Shown piece by piece: positions 1 to 8,180 of a DNA stretch of 64,000 nucleotides. Below the pieces are notes generated by a model. It was given only the letters and a program-made list of their open reading frames with translations, was not told the DNA's origin and made no database searches. Positions within the stretch are counted from its first letter, which is position 1, and each line of letters opens with the position of its first letter. Position numbers and translations under genes: made by a program. The stretch comes from Gammaproteobacteria bacterium (GTDB lineage Bacteria > Pseudomonadota > Gammaproteobacteria > Ga0077536), in contig JADLGE010000010.1 in NCBI GenBank assembly GCA_020849475.1, forward strand, positions 110,357 to 174,356. The letters run 5' to 3'.

Positions 1-907
1 CGGTGTGACCATCGACCGCCAGTGCGGCTCCTCGCAGCAGTCCGTGCATTTCGCCGCGCAGGCGGTGATGTCCGGCGTCAACGACGTGGTGCTGGCCGGC
101 GGCGTGCAGATCATGACCAAGATTCCGATTGGCTCGTCGGCGCAGGTCGGTGGCGCATTCGGCTTCAAGGATCCGATTGCCGGCTCGCCCGGCTGGACCA
201 GCCGCTATGGCAGTACTCCGCCCAGCCAGTTCGCCGGCGCACAGATGATGGTCGACAAGTGGGGTTTCAGCCGCGAGGACCTCGAAGTCTATGCGCTCGA
301 AAGCCATCGCCGCGCCGCGCAGGCCATCCGCGAAGGCCGCTTCGATCGCGAAATCGCGCCGGTCGGCGACTTCAAGATGGACGAGACCGTGCGCGAGTCG
401 ACGCTCGAAGCCATGGCCTCGCTCGACACCATCTTCGGCCTGAAGTCCATCACCGCCGCCGTCGCCAGCCAGACCTGCGACGCCTCCTCGGCGGTGCTCA
501 TCGCCTCGGAAGCAGCGGTCAAGCGCTACAACCTGAAGCCGCGTGCACGCATCCATCACATGAGCGTGCGCGCCGAAGATCCGATCATGATGCTGTCGGC
601 GCCCATCCTCACCACCCGCTACGCGATGCAGAAGTCGGGCATGAAGATGGAAGACATCGACCTCGTTGAAATCAACGAAGCGTTCGCGCCGGTGCCGCTG
701 GCATGGCTGAAGGAGATTGGTTACCCGCACGAGAAGACCAACGTCAACGGCGGCGCGATTGCGCTCGGTCATCCGCTCGGCGCGACCGGCACCAAGCTCA
801 TGACCACCTTGCTGCATGAACTCGAGCGCACCGGTGGTCGCTATGGTCTGCAGACCATGTGCGAAGGCGGCGGTCAGGCCAACGTCACCATCATCGAGCG
901 TCTGTAA
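1..907 (+). CDS. Thiolase (acetyl-CoA acetyltransferase family), 5' truncated by the window
   Basis: This is a thiolase of fatty-acid or aromatic side-chain beta-oxidation, which cleaves 3-ketoacyl-CoA with CoA or runs the reverse condensation. The reading frame is open to the first base, so the true start lies upstream. The nucleophilic cysteine motif DRQCGSSQQ sits right at the window edge. The second half carries EINEAFAPV, the GGAIALGHPLGATG histidine motif and the C-terminal CEGGGQANV cysteine loop, so all three active-site blocks are intact. About 90 residues that normally precede the first cysteine are missing only because of the window boundary. A strong intrinsic terminator follows the stop. 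The substrate cannot be told from sequence. Confidence 0.95.
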   Translation, partial: GVTIDRQCGSSQQSVHFAAQAVMSGVNDVVLAGGVQIMTKIPIGSSAQVGGAFGFKDPIAGSPGWTSRYGSTPPSQFAGAQMMVDKWGFSREDLEVYALESHRRAAQAIREGRFDREIAPVGDFKMDETVRESTLEAMASLDTIFGLKSITAAVASQTCDASSAVLIASEAAVKRYNLKPRARIHHMSVRAEDPIMMLSAPILTTRYAMQKSGMKMEDIDLVEINEAFAPVPLAWLKEIGYPHEKTNVNGGAIALGHPLGATGTKLMTTLLHELERTGGRYGLQTMCEGGGQANVTIIERL

Positions 908-949
908 GCACGGCGCGCCGCCCGCCAGCGCGGTGCGGATGCGACTCGC

Positions 950-998
950 AGGCCGGCTTGACCAGCGCCCTCGGCGCCAGGTCAAGCCGGCCTTTTTT
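950..998 (+). terminator. Rho-independent terminator after the thiolase gene
   Basis: A perfect 14-bp inverted repeat (AGGCCGGCTTGACC paired with GGTCAAGCCGGCCT) has a 16-base loop and is followed by a run of six T. It lies 43 bases past the thiolase stop and just before the ribosome binding site of the next gene. The thiolase transcript therefore probably ends here and the VOC gene starts a new unit. Confidence 0.9.
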
Positions 999-1021
999 GT
1001 TCATGCCCCGAGGAGCCAGCC

Positions 1022-1714
1022 ATGACCCAGTTGAACGGTATCCATCACCTCGCGCTCATGACCGCCGATGTGAAAGCGCAAATCGAGTTCTTCTCCGACG
1101 TGCTGGGCATGAAGCTCAAGGCCTTGTACTGGATGCACGGGGTCGAAGGCTATTTCCACGCCTTCATGGAATTGAATCCCCATTGCTGCGTGGCCTTCGT
1201 CGCCGCGCCGGCGGTGAAAGACATTCCCACCGAATTCGGCGTGTCCCATGCCGGCAATCCCGGCAGTCCCAGCGCCGCCGGCACCATGCAGCACGTGGCC
1301 TTCAACGTCGATGACGATGCGGCGCTGCTGGCGATGCGCGATCGCATCCGTTCACGCGGCGTGCGCGTGCTGGGGCCGCTCGACCATGGCTTCTGCAAAT
1401 CCATTTATTTCGCCGGCCCGGAAAACCTGGTGCTGGAGGTCTCGACCTCCGAGCGCGCCATCGACGCCGAAGCGTGGATAGATCCCGAAGTGGTGGCCTT
1501 GAACGGCATCAACGCCGAGGAACTCGCGCGCTACAAGAACCCACCCGCTTTCAGCGATCACGGCGGCGCCCTTGCCCAACCGGCGGCCGGCAGCGGCCGG
1601 CCCGAATACAGCCAGATGTCGCCGGCCTTCGCCCACGCATTCAATCTTGCCGATGAGGTCGTGACGCGCGCCATGAGCGAGACCACGCCGCCGGTGCCGG
1701 CCGCCGCGCGTTGA
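1022..1714 (+). CDS. VOC superfamily protein (glyoxalase / extradiol-dioxygenase fold)
   Basis: The protein has 230 residues. One VOC domain fills about residues 4-145: GIHHLALMTADV at the start, MQHVAFNV in the middle and NLVLEVST at the end. His9, His91 and Glu139 fit the two-His-one-Glu metal site of active VOC enzymes, so it is probably a metal-dependent lyase, isomerase or dioxygenase and not a binding protein. A tail of about 80 residues rich in Pro and Ala follows, which is unusual for single-domain VOC proteins. The start is set by AGGAG seven bases upstream. It is followed on the same strand by a luciferase-like monooxygenase and an alpha/beta hydrolase, a set typical of ring or ketone degradation. 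The actual substrate is unknown. Confidence 0.85.
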   Translation: MTQLNGIHHLALMTADVKAQIEFFSDVLGMKLKALYWMHGVEGYFHAFMELNPHCCVAFVAAPAVKDIPTEFGVSHAGNPGSPSAAGTMQHVAFNVDDDAALLAMRDRIRSRGVRVLGPLDHGFCKSIYFAGPENLVLEVSTSERAIDAEAWIDPEVVALNGINAEELARYKNPPAFSDHGGALAQPAAGSGRPEYSQMSPAFAHAFNLADEVVTRAMSETTPPVPAAAR

Positions 1715-1828
1715 GCAAACGCCCACGCCCGATAAGGCTTTCGATGAATAGGGACGGCCCGCCATTTGATCCATAATCGCGCTCGACAGCCGCGACCATA
1801 ACGCGGCGCAACCGGAGGTTCTGACCCC

Positions 1829-3058
1829 ATGAAAATCGCCTGTTTTCACCTCATGCCCTACCGCGATCTCGCGGACGACTTCGAGAAGAAGCACAAGTCG
1901 GCATGGTTCTCGCTGCCTTTCAACGAAGTGGCCGACCCCAACAAGGTCGCCGGTTATTTCAATCAAACCCTGGACGAGCTGACCTATGCCGCGCAGATGG
2001 GCTTCGATGGTGTGTGCACCAACGAGCATCATCAGAACGCCTACGGCTTCATGGTCAATCCGAACATGATGGGTTCGGTGCTGGCGCGCGCCACGCGCGG
2101 CACCAAAACCGCGATTATCCAGATGGGCGAAACGGCGGTGTTCCTGAATCCGCCGATACGCGTCGCCGAGGAATACGCGATGCTCGACTGCATCGCCGAA
2201 GGGCGCTTGATCGCCGGCTTCCCGGTCGGGCTTGGCGGTGATTATTCCTATAGCTACGGCATGGCGCCCATCGAACAACGCGCGCGCTATTACGAAGCCC
2301 ACGACCTCATCAAGAAAGCCTGGACGTCCGACCAAGTGTTCGCCTTCAACGGCAAGTTCTACCAGCTGCCGATGGTCAACATCTGGCCCAAACCCGTGCA
2401 GCGTCCGCATCCGCCGATCTGGGTGCCGGGCAATGCCAGTCCCAGCACCTGGGATTTCGTGATCAAGAACGACTACGCCTACTGCTTCCTGACCTACTTC
2501 GGCGCCAAAGGCGCCGAGCACATGGTCAAGGGTTTCTGGAACCGCGCCGAGGAACTCGGCCGTGATCGCAACCCTTACCGCATGGGCTTCCTGGTGCCGG
2601 TAGGCGTGTCGGAAACCGATGAACAGGCCGAAGCCGAATACGGTCACGCCGCCGAGTACTTCTATCACAAGGGTCTGCACCTGCCCGAGCAATTGCTGGC
2701 GCCGCCCGGCCATATGACGCACTCAAGTCTCACGCATCTCATCACCAAGCGGCCGTTCCCGCCGTTCGAGGAATTGAAGACGCTCAAATTCCCGCAGTTC
2801 AACGATCGCGACTTCGTGGTATGCGGCAGCGCCAAGACCGTCACCGAGCGCCTCTTGCACATCATCAAGACGTTGCGCGTCGGTCATCTCATGATCCTGC
2901 CGCAGTTCGGCTCGCTGTCCCACGAGAAGACCATGCAGAACATCGAACGCATTTCCAAGAATGTGCTGCCGCATCTACGTGGAGTGTGGGACAACGAAGG
3001 CTGGGAAGATCACTGGTGGCCGAAGGCGTGTCAGGACGCCAAGCGCGCCGCGGCGTGA
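1829..3058 (+). CDS. LLM-class flavin-dependent oxidoreductase (luciferase-like)
   Basis: This 409-residue bacterial-luciferase-fold protein begins MKIACFHLMPYRDL and has the family landmarks: FDGVCTNEHHQ (residues about 60-72), a TRGTKTAIIQMG strand, AEEYAMLDCIAEGRLIAGFPVG, and the PPIWVPGNASPST flavin-binding strand near residue 200. Such enzymes use FMNH2 (or F420H2 in some lineages) and O2 to hydroxylate or cleave ketones, aromatic compounds or sulfonates. GGAGG lies about nine bases before the ATG. The hydrolase gene starts 22 bases after its stop, so the two are probably co-transcribed. With the upstream VOC gene this resembles an oxygenase plus ring-opening module. The substrate is not recognisable. 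Confidence 0.88.
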   Translation: MKIACFHLMPYRDLADDFEKKHKSAWFSLPFNEVADPNKVAGYFNQTLDELTYAAQMGFDGVCTNEHHQNAYGFMVNPNMMGSVLARATRGTKTAIIQMGETAVFLNPPIRVAEEYAMLDCIAEGRLIAGFPVGLGGDYSYSYGMAPIEQRARYYEAHDLIKKAWTSDQVFAFNGKFYQLPMVNIWPKPVQRPHPPIWVPGNASPSTWDFVIKNDYAYCFLTYFGAKGAEHMVKGFWNRAEELGRDRNPYRMGFLVPVGVSETDEQAEAEYGHAAEYFYHKGLHLPEQLLAPPGHMTHSSLTHLITKRPFPPFEELKTLKFPQFNDRDFVVCGSAKTVTERLLHIIKTLRVGHLMILPQFGSLSHEKTMQNIERISKNVLPHLRGVWDNEGWEDHWWPKACQDAKRAAA

Positions 3059-3079
3059 TGTGAGGAGAAAACAATAACC

Positions 3080-3883
3080 ATGAAGAAGCTCACCAAGAAA
3101 GTCGTGCCGGTGCTGAACGGCCGCCTCGACATCACCGTCAACATCGCCGGCAAGGGCAAACCGTTGGTCTACCTGCACTCCGCAGGTGGGTTTTACTGGG
3201 ATGATTATCTCGACGAACTCGCCAATCACTACAAGGTCTACGTGCCGCACTTCCCCGGCACCGCGCCGGGGCGGCCCAACGACATCGACCTCATCGACAA
3301 CCTGTGGGATGCGGTGCTGGCCTATGACGATCTGCTGGCGGGACTCAAGCTCAAGAAGGTGCGCCTCATGGGCCATTCCTTCGGCGGCATGCTGGCGGCG
3401 GAACTGGCGGCGCAGCGTCGCGAATCAATCGAGAAGCTGGTGCTGATTGCGCCCATTGGTCTGTATCGCGAAGACGCGTCCTACACTTGCGCAAGCTGGT
3501 GCGCCTTGTCACCGCCGGAGATCATGGAAGTCTTGTTCCACGACCCCAATCATCCGCGCGTGGTGAAGCGCATGACGCCACCGCCCGGCCAGGAAGCGGC
3601 CGATCTGTGGACGGTGCATTTCGTGTGGACGCTGGGCTGCACGGCCAAGATCATCTGGCCGATTCCGGACAAGGGTTTGCACAAGCGCATTCACCGCGTG
3701 ACGGCGCCGACGCTGGTGGTGTGGGGCGAAAACGATCGCCTCATTCCGCCCGTCTATGCGCAGGAGTTCGGCAAGTCCATCAACAACAGCGAAGTGTTCA
3801 TGCTGCCGCGCTGCGGACATGAACCGCCGCTGGAACAGATGGAGATGCTGCGCGACAAGGCGCTGGCCTTCATGGCGGCGTGA
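3080..3883 (+). CDS. Alpha/beta-fold hydrolase
   Basis: This 267-residue hydrolase has the full catalytic triad. The nucleophile elbow GHSFGG contains Ser100, the acid is Asp219 in WGENDR, and the base is His247 in RCGHEPP. The oxyanion strand reads LHSAGG (about residues 32-37). The size and layout match meta-cleavage-product hydrolases and related C-C or ester hydrolases. It lies 22 bases after the luciferase-like gene, so it likely acts on that enzyme's product. A GAGGAG ribosome binding site lies upstream. The composite palindromic repeat that follows separates it from the convergent surface-protein gene. Confidence 0.9.
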   Translation: MKKLTKKVVPVLNGRLDITVNIAGKGKPLVYLHSAGGFYWDDYLDELANHYKVYVPHFPGTAPGRPNDIDLIDNLWDAVLAYDDLLAGLKLKKVRLMGHSFGGMLAAELAAQRRESIEKLVLIAPIGLYREDASYTCASWCALSPPEIMEVLFHDPNHPRVVKRMTPPPGQEAADLWTVHFVWTLGCTAKIIWPIPDKGLHKRIHRVTAPTLVVWGENDRLIPPVYAQEFGKSINNSEVFMLPRCGHEPPLEQMEMLRDKALAFMAA

Positions 3884-3942
3884 GGATGGCGCTCTGAATG
3901 TGCGATTGAAATGCCTGATCCGGTGTTCGGGTCGTGGCATGA

Positions 3943-4007
3943 GTGTCAGACCAAAGTCTGACTCACAAGGGCGCCCATCTTCTGTGGGTCAGACTTCAGT
4001 CTGACAC
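3943..4007. repeat. Composite palindromic repeat, A-A pair
   Basis: Two copies of the A palindrome face each other across about 24 bases: GTGTCAGACcaaAGTCTGAC and GTCAGACTTCAGTCTGACAC. The spacer carries CTCACA on one side and TGTGGG on the other, which extends the outer pairing. It sits between the convergent hydrolase and sorting-tail protein genes. It belongs to the repeat family found at eleven loci in this window. Confidence 0.9.
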
Positions 4008-4041
4008 TCGATGGGCGCTCGAAATCGTACCTGCGTAAAGA

Positions 4042-4071
4042 GACGTTGACCGGCGCCTGCCGGCCAACGTC
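4042..4071 (-). terminator. Hairpin after the 4080-5267 gene
   Basis: A 13-bp stem with one mismatch (GACGTTGACCGGC with GCCGGCCAACGTC) and a 4-base loop lies nine bases past the stop of the minus-strand gene. Read on the minus strand it is followed by CTCTTTAC, a weak T-rich tail, so it may be a modest terminator. Confidence 0.5.
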
Positions 4072-4079
4072 TTCCTGCC

Positions 4080-5267
4080 TCACCCGCGCGACTGTCGACG
4101 CCGCGCGAACATGCCGAGCGCCACCAGCCCCGACACCAGCGCCGGCAATCCCGGCGGCAGCGGCACCGGCGCGGGCGCTTCGCCCACCTGACCGATGAGG
4201 TCGAAGTTGAGCGCGCCCATCTGTGCGCCGATCAGGTTGCCGACCAGTTCCGGATGCAGATCCGGATCGCACTCGTCGGGCTTCTTGCCGCTGGCGCTGC
4301 ACAAGGCCAGTTGCTCGACGCTGCCGGCGAAGTCATAGAACTCGAAGCGCCGCGCTACCTGCACGTCGTTAGGGTCGAGCACGTGACCGCGCACCTTGGG
4401 TGGCTCGTTCTCGGTCAACAGTTCCCACTCGAATTCCTGCTCGGGGATCTCTATTTCATTGCCGTCCTTGTCGACGCCGAGTTTGCCCTGCGGCACCACG
4501 TCGTCACTGCCCGAACGCAGCGCGTCGAGGCGTGCCTGCATCTCACGACCGACGTCGTTCGGATCGACCGCGTCATGCACCACGTTGCCGTCCTGGTGCG
4601 CCTTGTCGACGAACACCTTGACCCAGCGCGGCGGCACCGGGGCGCCTTCGTTCTCCTGTTCCGGCTGATCGACTTCCACCTCGACTTCGAGCGGCTGCAC
4701 CTGCGGGTTGGGCTCGACGTTGCCCACCGGCAGGATGGCGTTCCACACCGGGTTGCCGAGCTGCACCAGCGGGCCGGCGACGAAGCTGCCCGGGGCCGCG
4801 CCCTGCAGCAGCCACTGGTAGCGCACACCGGTGGGGTTGCCGAAGTAGCCCATGCCGAAATGCTCACAGCCGCTGCCGAACACGCAGGAATGGCCGTCGG
4901 TGGCGACCGGCGTGCCGGGCACAAAGGGATGCACCAGGTAATCGACACTGCCGTCGGCGGCGTAGCCGCTGTAACGCAGGATGGTCGAGAAGCCGGTGGC
5001 TGTGACGACTTCCTCGAGGCTCGGCTGCAGGCGGCCGGGGATGGTGAACACCGCAGGGATGTTCGCGCCATAGGTCGGGATGGCGCTCTTGTGGATGCCT
5101 TCGAGTTCGATCTCGAAACCGATGTAGTCGTCGCTGGAGTTGTTGTAGACGTCGAAGTTGGACAGGGCGCCGTAGGCGGTCGGCGCGTTTACCAAGGCCG
5201 AGGCGTCGAGCCCGACAGCGGTGAGCGCCACGGCCAGCGCAAGCTGCCGAAGATGGAATGGTTGCAT
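4080..5267 (-). CDS. Secreted protein with VPLP/PEP-CTERM-like sorting tail
   Basis: This 395-residue exported protein has an N-terminal signal peptide (MQPFHLRQLALAVALTAVGL, cleavage after ASA). The C-terminus is a classic tripartite sorting tail: a PVPLPPGLPAL motif, a hydrophobic helix SGLVALGMFA and a terminal RRRQSRG cluster. The body has no family I can name. Acidic stretches at about residues 200-300 (EVEVEVDQPEQENEG, NEIEIPEQEFEWE) suggest a soluble extracellular domain. GGGAGGG lies just ahead of the ATG, fixing the start. No exosortase or sorting protease is encoded in the window, so the processing machinery must be elsewhere. The gene stands alone between a convergent gene and a divergent one. 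Confidence 0.8.
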   Translation of the reverse strand: MQPFHLRQLALAVALTAVGLDASALVNAPTAYGALSNFDVYNNSSDDYIGFEIELEGIHKSAIPTYGANIPAVFTIPGRLQPSLEEVVTATGFSTILRYSGYAADGSVDYLVHPFVPGTPVATDGHSCVFGSGCEHFGMGYFGNPTGVRYQWLLQGAAPGSFVAGPLVQLGNPVWNAILPVGNVEPNPQVQPLEVEVEVDQPEQENEGAPVPPRWVKVFVDKAHQDGNVVHDAVDPNDVGREMQARLDALRSGSDDVVPQGKLGVDKDGNEIEIPEQEFEWELLTENEPPKVRGHVLDPNDVQVARRFEFYDFAGSVEQLALCSASGKKPDECDPDLHPELVGNLIGAQMGALNFDLIGQVGEAPAPVPLPPGLPALVSGLVALGMFARRRQSRG

Positions 5268-5514
5268 GATCCCTCCCGAGATTCTCGTGTTTGATTCTTG
5301 GTCGTGAAGGGCCGATGCGGTAGCCGAGGGCAGGGCCTGGACCTGGGCAGCGGACGCTCGCGATTGCCCTGTATGTCGCGAGTGCGCCCGACCCGTTCAT
5401 GACGGTCGCGGCCGATGCATTGGAATGTGATGCAAGTCATGTTTGCCCGGCGCCGCCACCCAGCGCGGCGGGGGACTATGCTTGCGGGGACGAGACCGTT
5501 ACCCGGAGCATTCC

Positions 5515-5979
5515 ATGATCGAGCACAAGGCGAGCATCCACTGGCAGTTCGACGGCGGCGATTTCCGCAAAGGCCGCTATTCCCGCGCCCACACCTGGCG
5601 CTTCGACGGCGGGCTGGAAGTGCCCGCCTCGCCCTCTCCTCACGTGGTGCCGGCGCCGTGGTCCGAGGCCGGCGCGGTCGCCCCCGAAGAGGCCTTCGTC
5701 GCCGCCATCGCCAGTTGCCACATGATGACCTTCCTGTTTCTGGCCTCGCGCGCCGGCTTCCTGGTCGAGCGCTATGAGGACGACGCGGTGGGTTCCATGG
5801 TCAAGAACGAACAGGGGCGCTGGTGGGTGAACGAGGTGGTCTTGAAACCGCGCATCGTCTACGGCGGCGACAAGCGGCCGGACGCCACCGAGATCGCACA
5901 TTTGCACCACGCCGCCCACGAGGAGTGCTTTATCGCCAACTCGGTGAAGACCGACATCCGGGTGGAAGCGGCGCAATGA
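5515..5979 (+). CDS. OsmC/Ohr-family peroxiredoxin
   Basis: The 154-residue OsmC-fold protein starts at MIEHKASIHW, where CCGGAG precedes the ATG; the frame stays open further upstream but without homology. The two redox cysteines are Cys68 in AAIASCHMM and Cys138 in HEECFIANS, the usual spacing for thiol-dependent peroxidases that reduce organic hydroperoxides in the cytoplasm. It stands alone between the divergent sorting-tail gene and the toxin-antitoxin pair. The name osmC or ohr cannot be chosen from sequence alone. Confidence 0.88.
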   Translation: MIEHKASIHWQFDGGDFRKGRYSRAHTWRFDGGLEVPASPSPHVVPAPWSEAGAVAPEEAFVAAIASCHMMTFLFLASRAGFLVERYEDDAVGSMVKNEQGRWWVNEVVLKPRIVYGGDKRPDATEIAHLHHAAHEECFIANSVKTDIRVEAAQ

Positions 5980-6009
5980 AATCAGGCAACGAGTCCTGAA
6001 GTGGACTGA

Positions 6010-6048
6010 TTCATAATTTGAGTACTAATATGAACTGACACCTGTCAG
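6010..6048 (+). promoter_or_regulatory. Candidate operator of the toxin-antitoxin operon
   Basis: Two inverted repeats sit directly upstream of the antitoxin start. One is TTCATA / TATGAA with 13 bases between the arms, centred on AGTACT (6010-6034). The other is a near-continuous CTGACACCTGTCAG (6035-6048). This short AT-rich patch stands out in GC-rich surroundings. Type II antitoxins of this family usually bind their own promoter, so these are plausible autoregulation sites. This is inference from position and symmetry. Confidence 0.45.
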
Positions 6049-6063
6049 CGATCGGGAACCGCC

Positions 6064-6477
6064 ATGGCCACACGCCTCGCCACACCCAAACCCAAACCGG
6101 CCACCGCCCCCTCCGCCGGCGCGGCGCTGCGCACTTTTTTCAATATCGCCAAGGCCTGGGCGCTCAACGAACAGCAGACCATGACCCTGCTCGGCTTCGA
6201 TGCCGGCACCCGCAGCACCTATTTCAAGTGGAAGAAAAACCCGGACAGCGCGCGCCTCAGTCGCGACAAGCTTGAGCGGCTGTCCTATGTGTTTGGCATC
6301 TATAAGGCCCTGCAATTGCTGTTGCCCGACCCGGCCGCCGCCGACGGCTGGCTGCGCCGGCCCAATGACGCCGCACCGTTCGCCGGCCGCCCGGCCCTGG
6401 AACGGCTCTTGTCGGGCAACGTGGCCGATCTCTACGTGGTACGCGAATACTTGGATACCGCGCGCGGATGGTCGTGA
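6064..6477 (+). CDS. MbcA/ParS/Xre-type antitoxin
   Basis: This 137-residue protein has an Xre-like N-terminal helix-turn-helix region (about residues 25-70: FFNIAKAWALNEQQTMTLLG, then STYFKWKK). A C-terminal toxin-binding domain follows, with SRDKLERLSYVFGIYKALQLL and GRPALERLLSGNVADLYVVREYLD. The latter is the conserved DUF2384 pattern of the antitoxin that pairs with RES-domain toxins. The last ten bases overlap the toxin start, which is typical of translational coupling. The N-terminal 20 residues are rich in Ala, Pro and Lys and are probably disordered. Expected role: neutralise the RES toxin and repress the operon. Confidence 0.88.
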   Translation: MATRLATPKPKPATAPSAGAALRTFFNIAKAWALNEQQTMTLLGFDAGTRSTYFKWKKNPDSARLSRDKLERLSYVFGIYKALQLLLPDPAAADGWLRRPNDAAPFAGRPALERLLSGNVADLYVVREYLDTARGWS

Positions 6478-7181
6478 CGGCGCCGCTCGCGGCGCTGGCC
6501 TGGACACCGAGCTGGCGGCTGGTGGCGAGCCGCTTTCCGCCGGTCGGCCTGTTCGACCGCGTCGCCGCGCCGGCCGACCTCGACACCGTGTTCGCGATCG
6601 AAAGCCTGACCAACGCGCGCCTGCGCCAGGAAACCGGTGAACTCGCGCTGGTGCCTGCGCAAGATCGCGTCAGCGGCCCGGGCACCACCCCCATCATGGC
6701 CGCCTTCACCCATTGCAATGGTCAGGGCAGCCGCTTCACCGACGGCAGCTACGGCGTCTACTACGCGGCACGCGGCATCGACACGGCCATCGTCGAAACC
6801 GCCTTTCACCGCGCACGCTTTCTCGCCGCCACCCACGAAGCGCCCATGCAATTCGACATGCGCAGCTACGCCGCCGACATCGTCGCCGAGTTCCACGATA
6901 TTCGCGGTGCGGGCAAGCAGCACGCCGCGCTCTACGATCCCGACCCCGCCGCCTACGGCGCGGCACAGGCTTTCGCACGACGTCTGCGCACCAACGGCTC
7001 CAACGGCATCGCCTACGACAGCGTGCGCGATGCGGGCGGCGAATGCGTGGCGGTGTTCAAGCCCCGCGTCATCGCACCGGTGGTGCAGGGCCCGCACTAC
7101 TGCTACGTGTGGGACGGTCAGCGCATCGCTGGCATATACGTCAAGAGCGCCTACTATCCGGCCGGCACGGCGCCGCCCTGA
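6468..7181 (+). CDS. RES-domain toxin (NAD+-depleting type)
   Basis: This 237-residue RES-family protein contains the motif GSRFTDGSYGVYYAARGIDTAIVETAFHR at about residues 85-113; the Arg, Tyr and Glu in it are the residues for which the family is known. Studied RES toxins degrade NAD+ by phosphorolysis or hydrolysis and halt growth. The start codon overlaps the antitoxin stop region by ten bases, so toxin translation depends on antitoxin translation. At 237 residues it is longer than a minimal RES domain (about 150), with extra sequence at both ends. No inactivating lesion is visible. Confidence 0.88.
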   Translation: MVVTAPLAALAWTPSWRLVASRFPPVGLFDRVAAPADLDTVFAIESLTNARLRQETGELALVPAQDRVSGPGTTPIMAAFTHCNGQGSRFTDGSYGVYYAARGIDTAIVETAFHRARFLAATHEAPMQFDMRSYAADIVAEFHDIRGAGKQHAALYDPDPAAYGAAQAFARRLRTNGSNGIAYDSVRDAGGECVAVFKPRVIAPVVQGPHYCYVWDGQRIAGIYVKSAYYPAGTAPP

Positions 7182-7250
7182 GTACATCACTTGCTGGTCA
7201 CGGCCTCGGTCGGCGCGACGCACCGACAGAGACTGTCGCGACGCGCAGAT

Positions 7251-8042
7251 TCAGCCCTTGGCTCGACGAGACAAGGCGCCTAACGCGCCCACCCCGGCAA
7301 GCAGCAGAGGCAGGGCCGCCGGCACCGGTACCGGCGCGGGCAGCACCTGGAACGAGATTCGATAGATTTCGCTATCAGCCGCCAATTGGCTGTTGAAGTT
7401 GTATCCCGCACCGGTCACAAGACCATTGAAGGCCGCCAGTTCGGCAAAATTGAAAGCCACCACCGAATTTTGATCGGCGCGCAGATCGTTGTTTCCAACA
7501 AACGCCGCAGCCGTCGGGTCGAACACTTCCGAACCGGCGTCCCACACATCGCGCGCGCGTTGCAGAATGTGATTGGTGATCAGATGGCCAGCGCCATCAA
7601 ACAATCTGAATGCCGTCGGCGCATCATTGCCGATGAAGAAATCGTTGCTCGGCACCACCATTGCTGCAAAGCTGAAAAATGGATTTACATCGGTGTCGAT
7701 GGTGAAGGTCTGCTGTCCACTGCCAGCGGGCAACAGCGCTCCCGCCGGGTCTGGCAACACGGTGCCTGTAACCGCCCCCGGGTCTACGGCGGCGAACGCC
7801 GGAAACCATGCAGCACCGCTGCCCCCTTCAGCGACCGAAACAATCGCCGCGCTCGCTGCGTCGCCGATGTTGAATGCATCGAATACACCGCTGTGAAAGC
7901 CCACGCGCAATGGTGCGAAGCTTATGCTGTCGCCCGGCGCCAGATTCTCGACGGTGACTTTGAGTTGTACGACCGCCGCCTGGCTGGCAAGCGGTGCGCC
8001 GGCGACCACGGCCGCGGCGAACAGTGAATTGATCAAGCGCAT
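7251..8042 (-). CDS. Spondin-domain secreted protein with VPLPA sorting tail
   Basis: From MRLINSLFAA the protein has 263 residues, with a signal peptide ending near ASQA. A spondin-N-like domain (about residues 20-215) carries VTVENLAPGDSISFAPLRVG, FDAFNIGDAASAA and SFAAMVVPSNDFFIGND, the pattern of bacterial spondin proteins. The tail is PVPVPAALPLLLAG, a short hydrophobic helix and SRRAKG, a PEP-CTERM-like sorting signal. An upstream ATG 45 bases earlier is less likely because AGGGAG precedes the chosen start. It follows the ECF sigma/anti-sigma pair on the same strand with a 138-base gap, so it may be a target or third gene of that unit. Confidence 0.85.
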   Translation of the reverse strand: MRLINSLFAAAVVAGAPLASQAAVVQLKVTVENLAPGDSISFAPLRVGFHSGVFDAFNIGDAASAAIVSVAEGGSGAAWFPAFAAVDPGAVTGTVLPDPAGALLPAGSGQQTFTIDTDVNPFFSFAAMVVPSNDFFIGNDAPTAFRLFDGAGHLITNHILQRARDVWDAGSEVFDPTAAAFVGNNDLRADQNSVVAFNFAELAAFNGLVTGAGYNFNSQLAADSEIYRISFQVLPAPVPVPAALPLLLAGVGALGALSRRAKG

Positions 8043-8180
8043 GACTGACGACTCCCTGAAGTTTGATGGGCGGCGTCGCATGCTCACTCGCGATACTCAA
8101 CAGACGCCGCAATCACCAATACGCGGGCCGGGGGTGAATCGATACTTCGGGAAACCATTCGAGATTCGGCAGCCGGAAGC

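Noticed and set aside
4254..5294. 346-codon plus-strand frame opposite the sorting-tail protein
   Set aside because: The minus-strand product has a signal peptide, a sorting tail and a strong ribosome binding site; the plus-strand product has none of these.
5268..5514. Hidden small gene or RNA in the 247-base divergent region
   Set aside because: I could find no ribosome binding site with a plausible short frame and no clear structured RNA; it most likely holds two divergent promoters.
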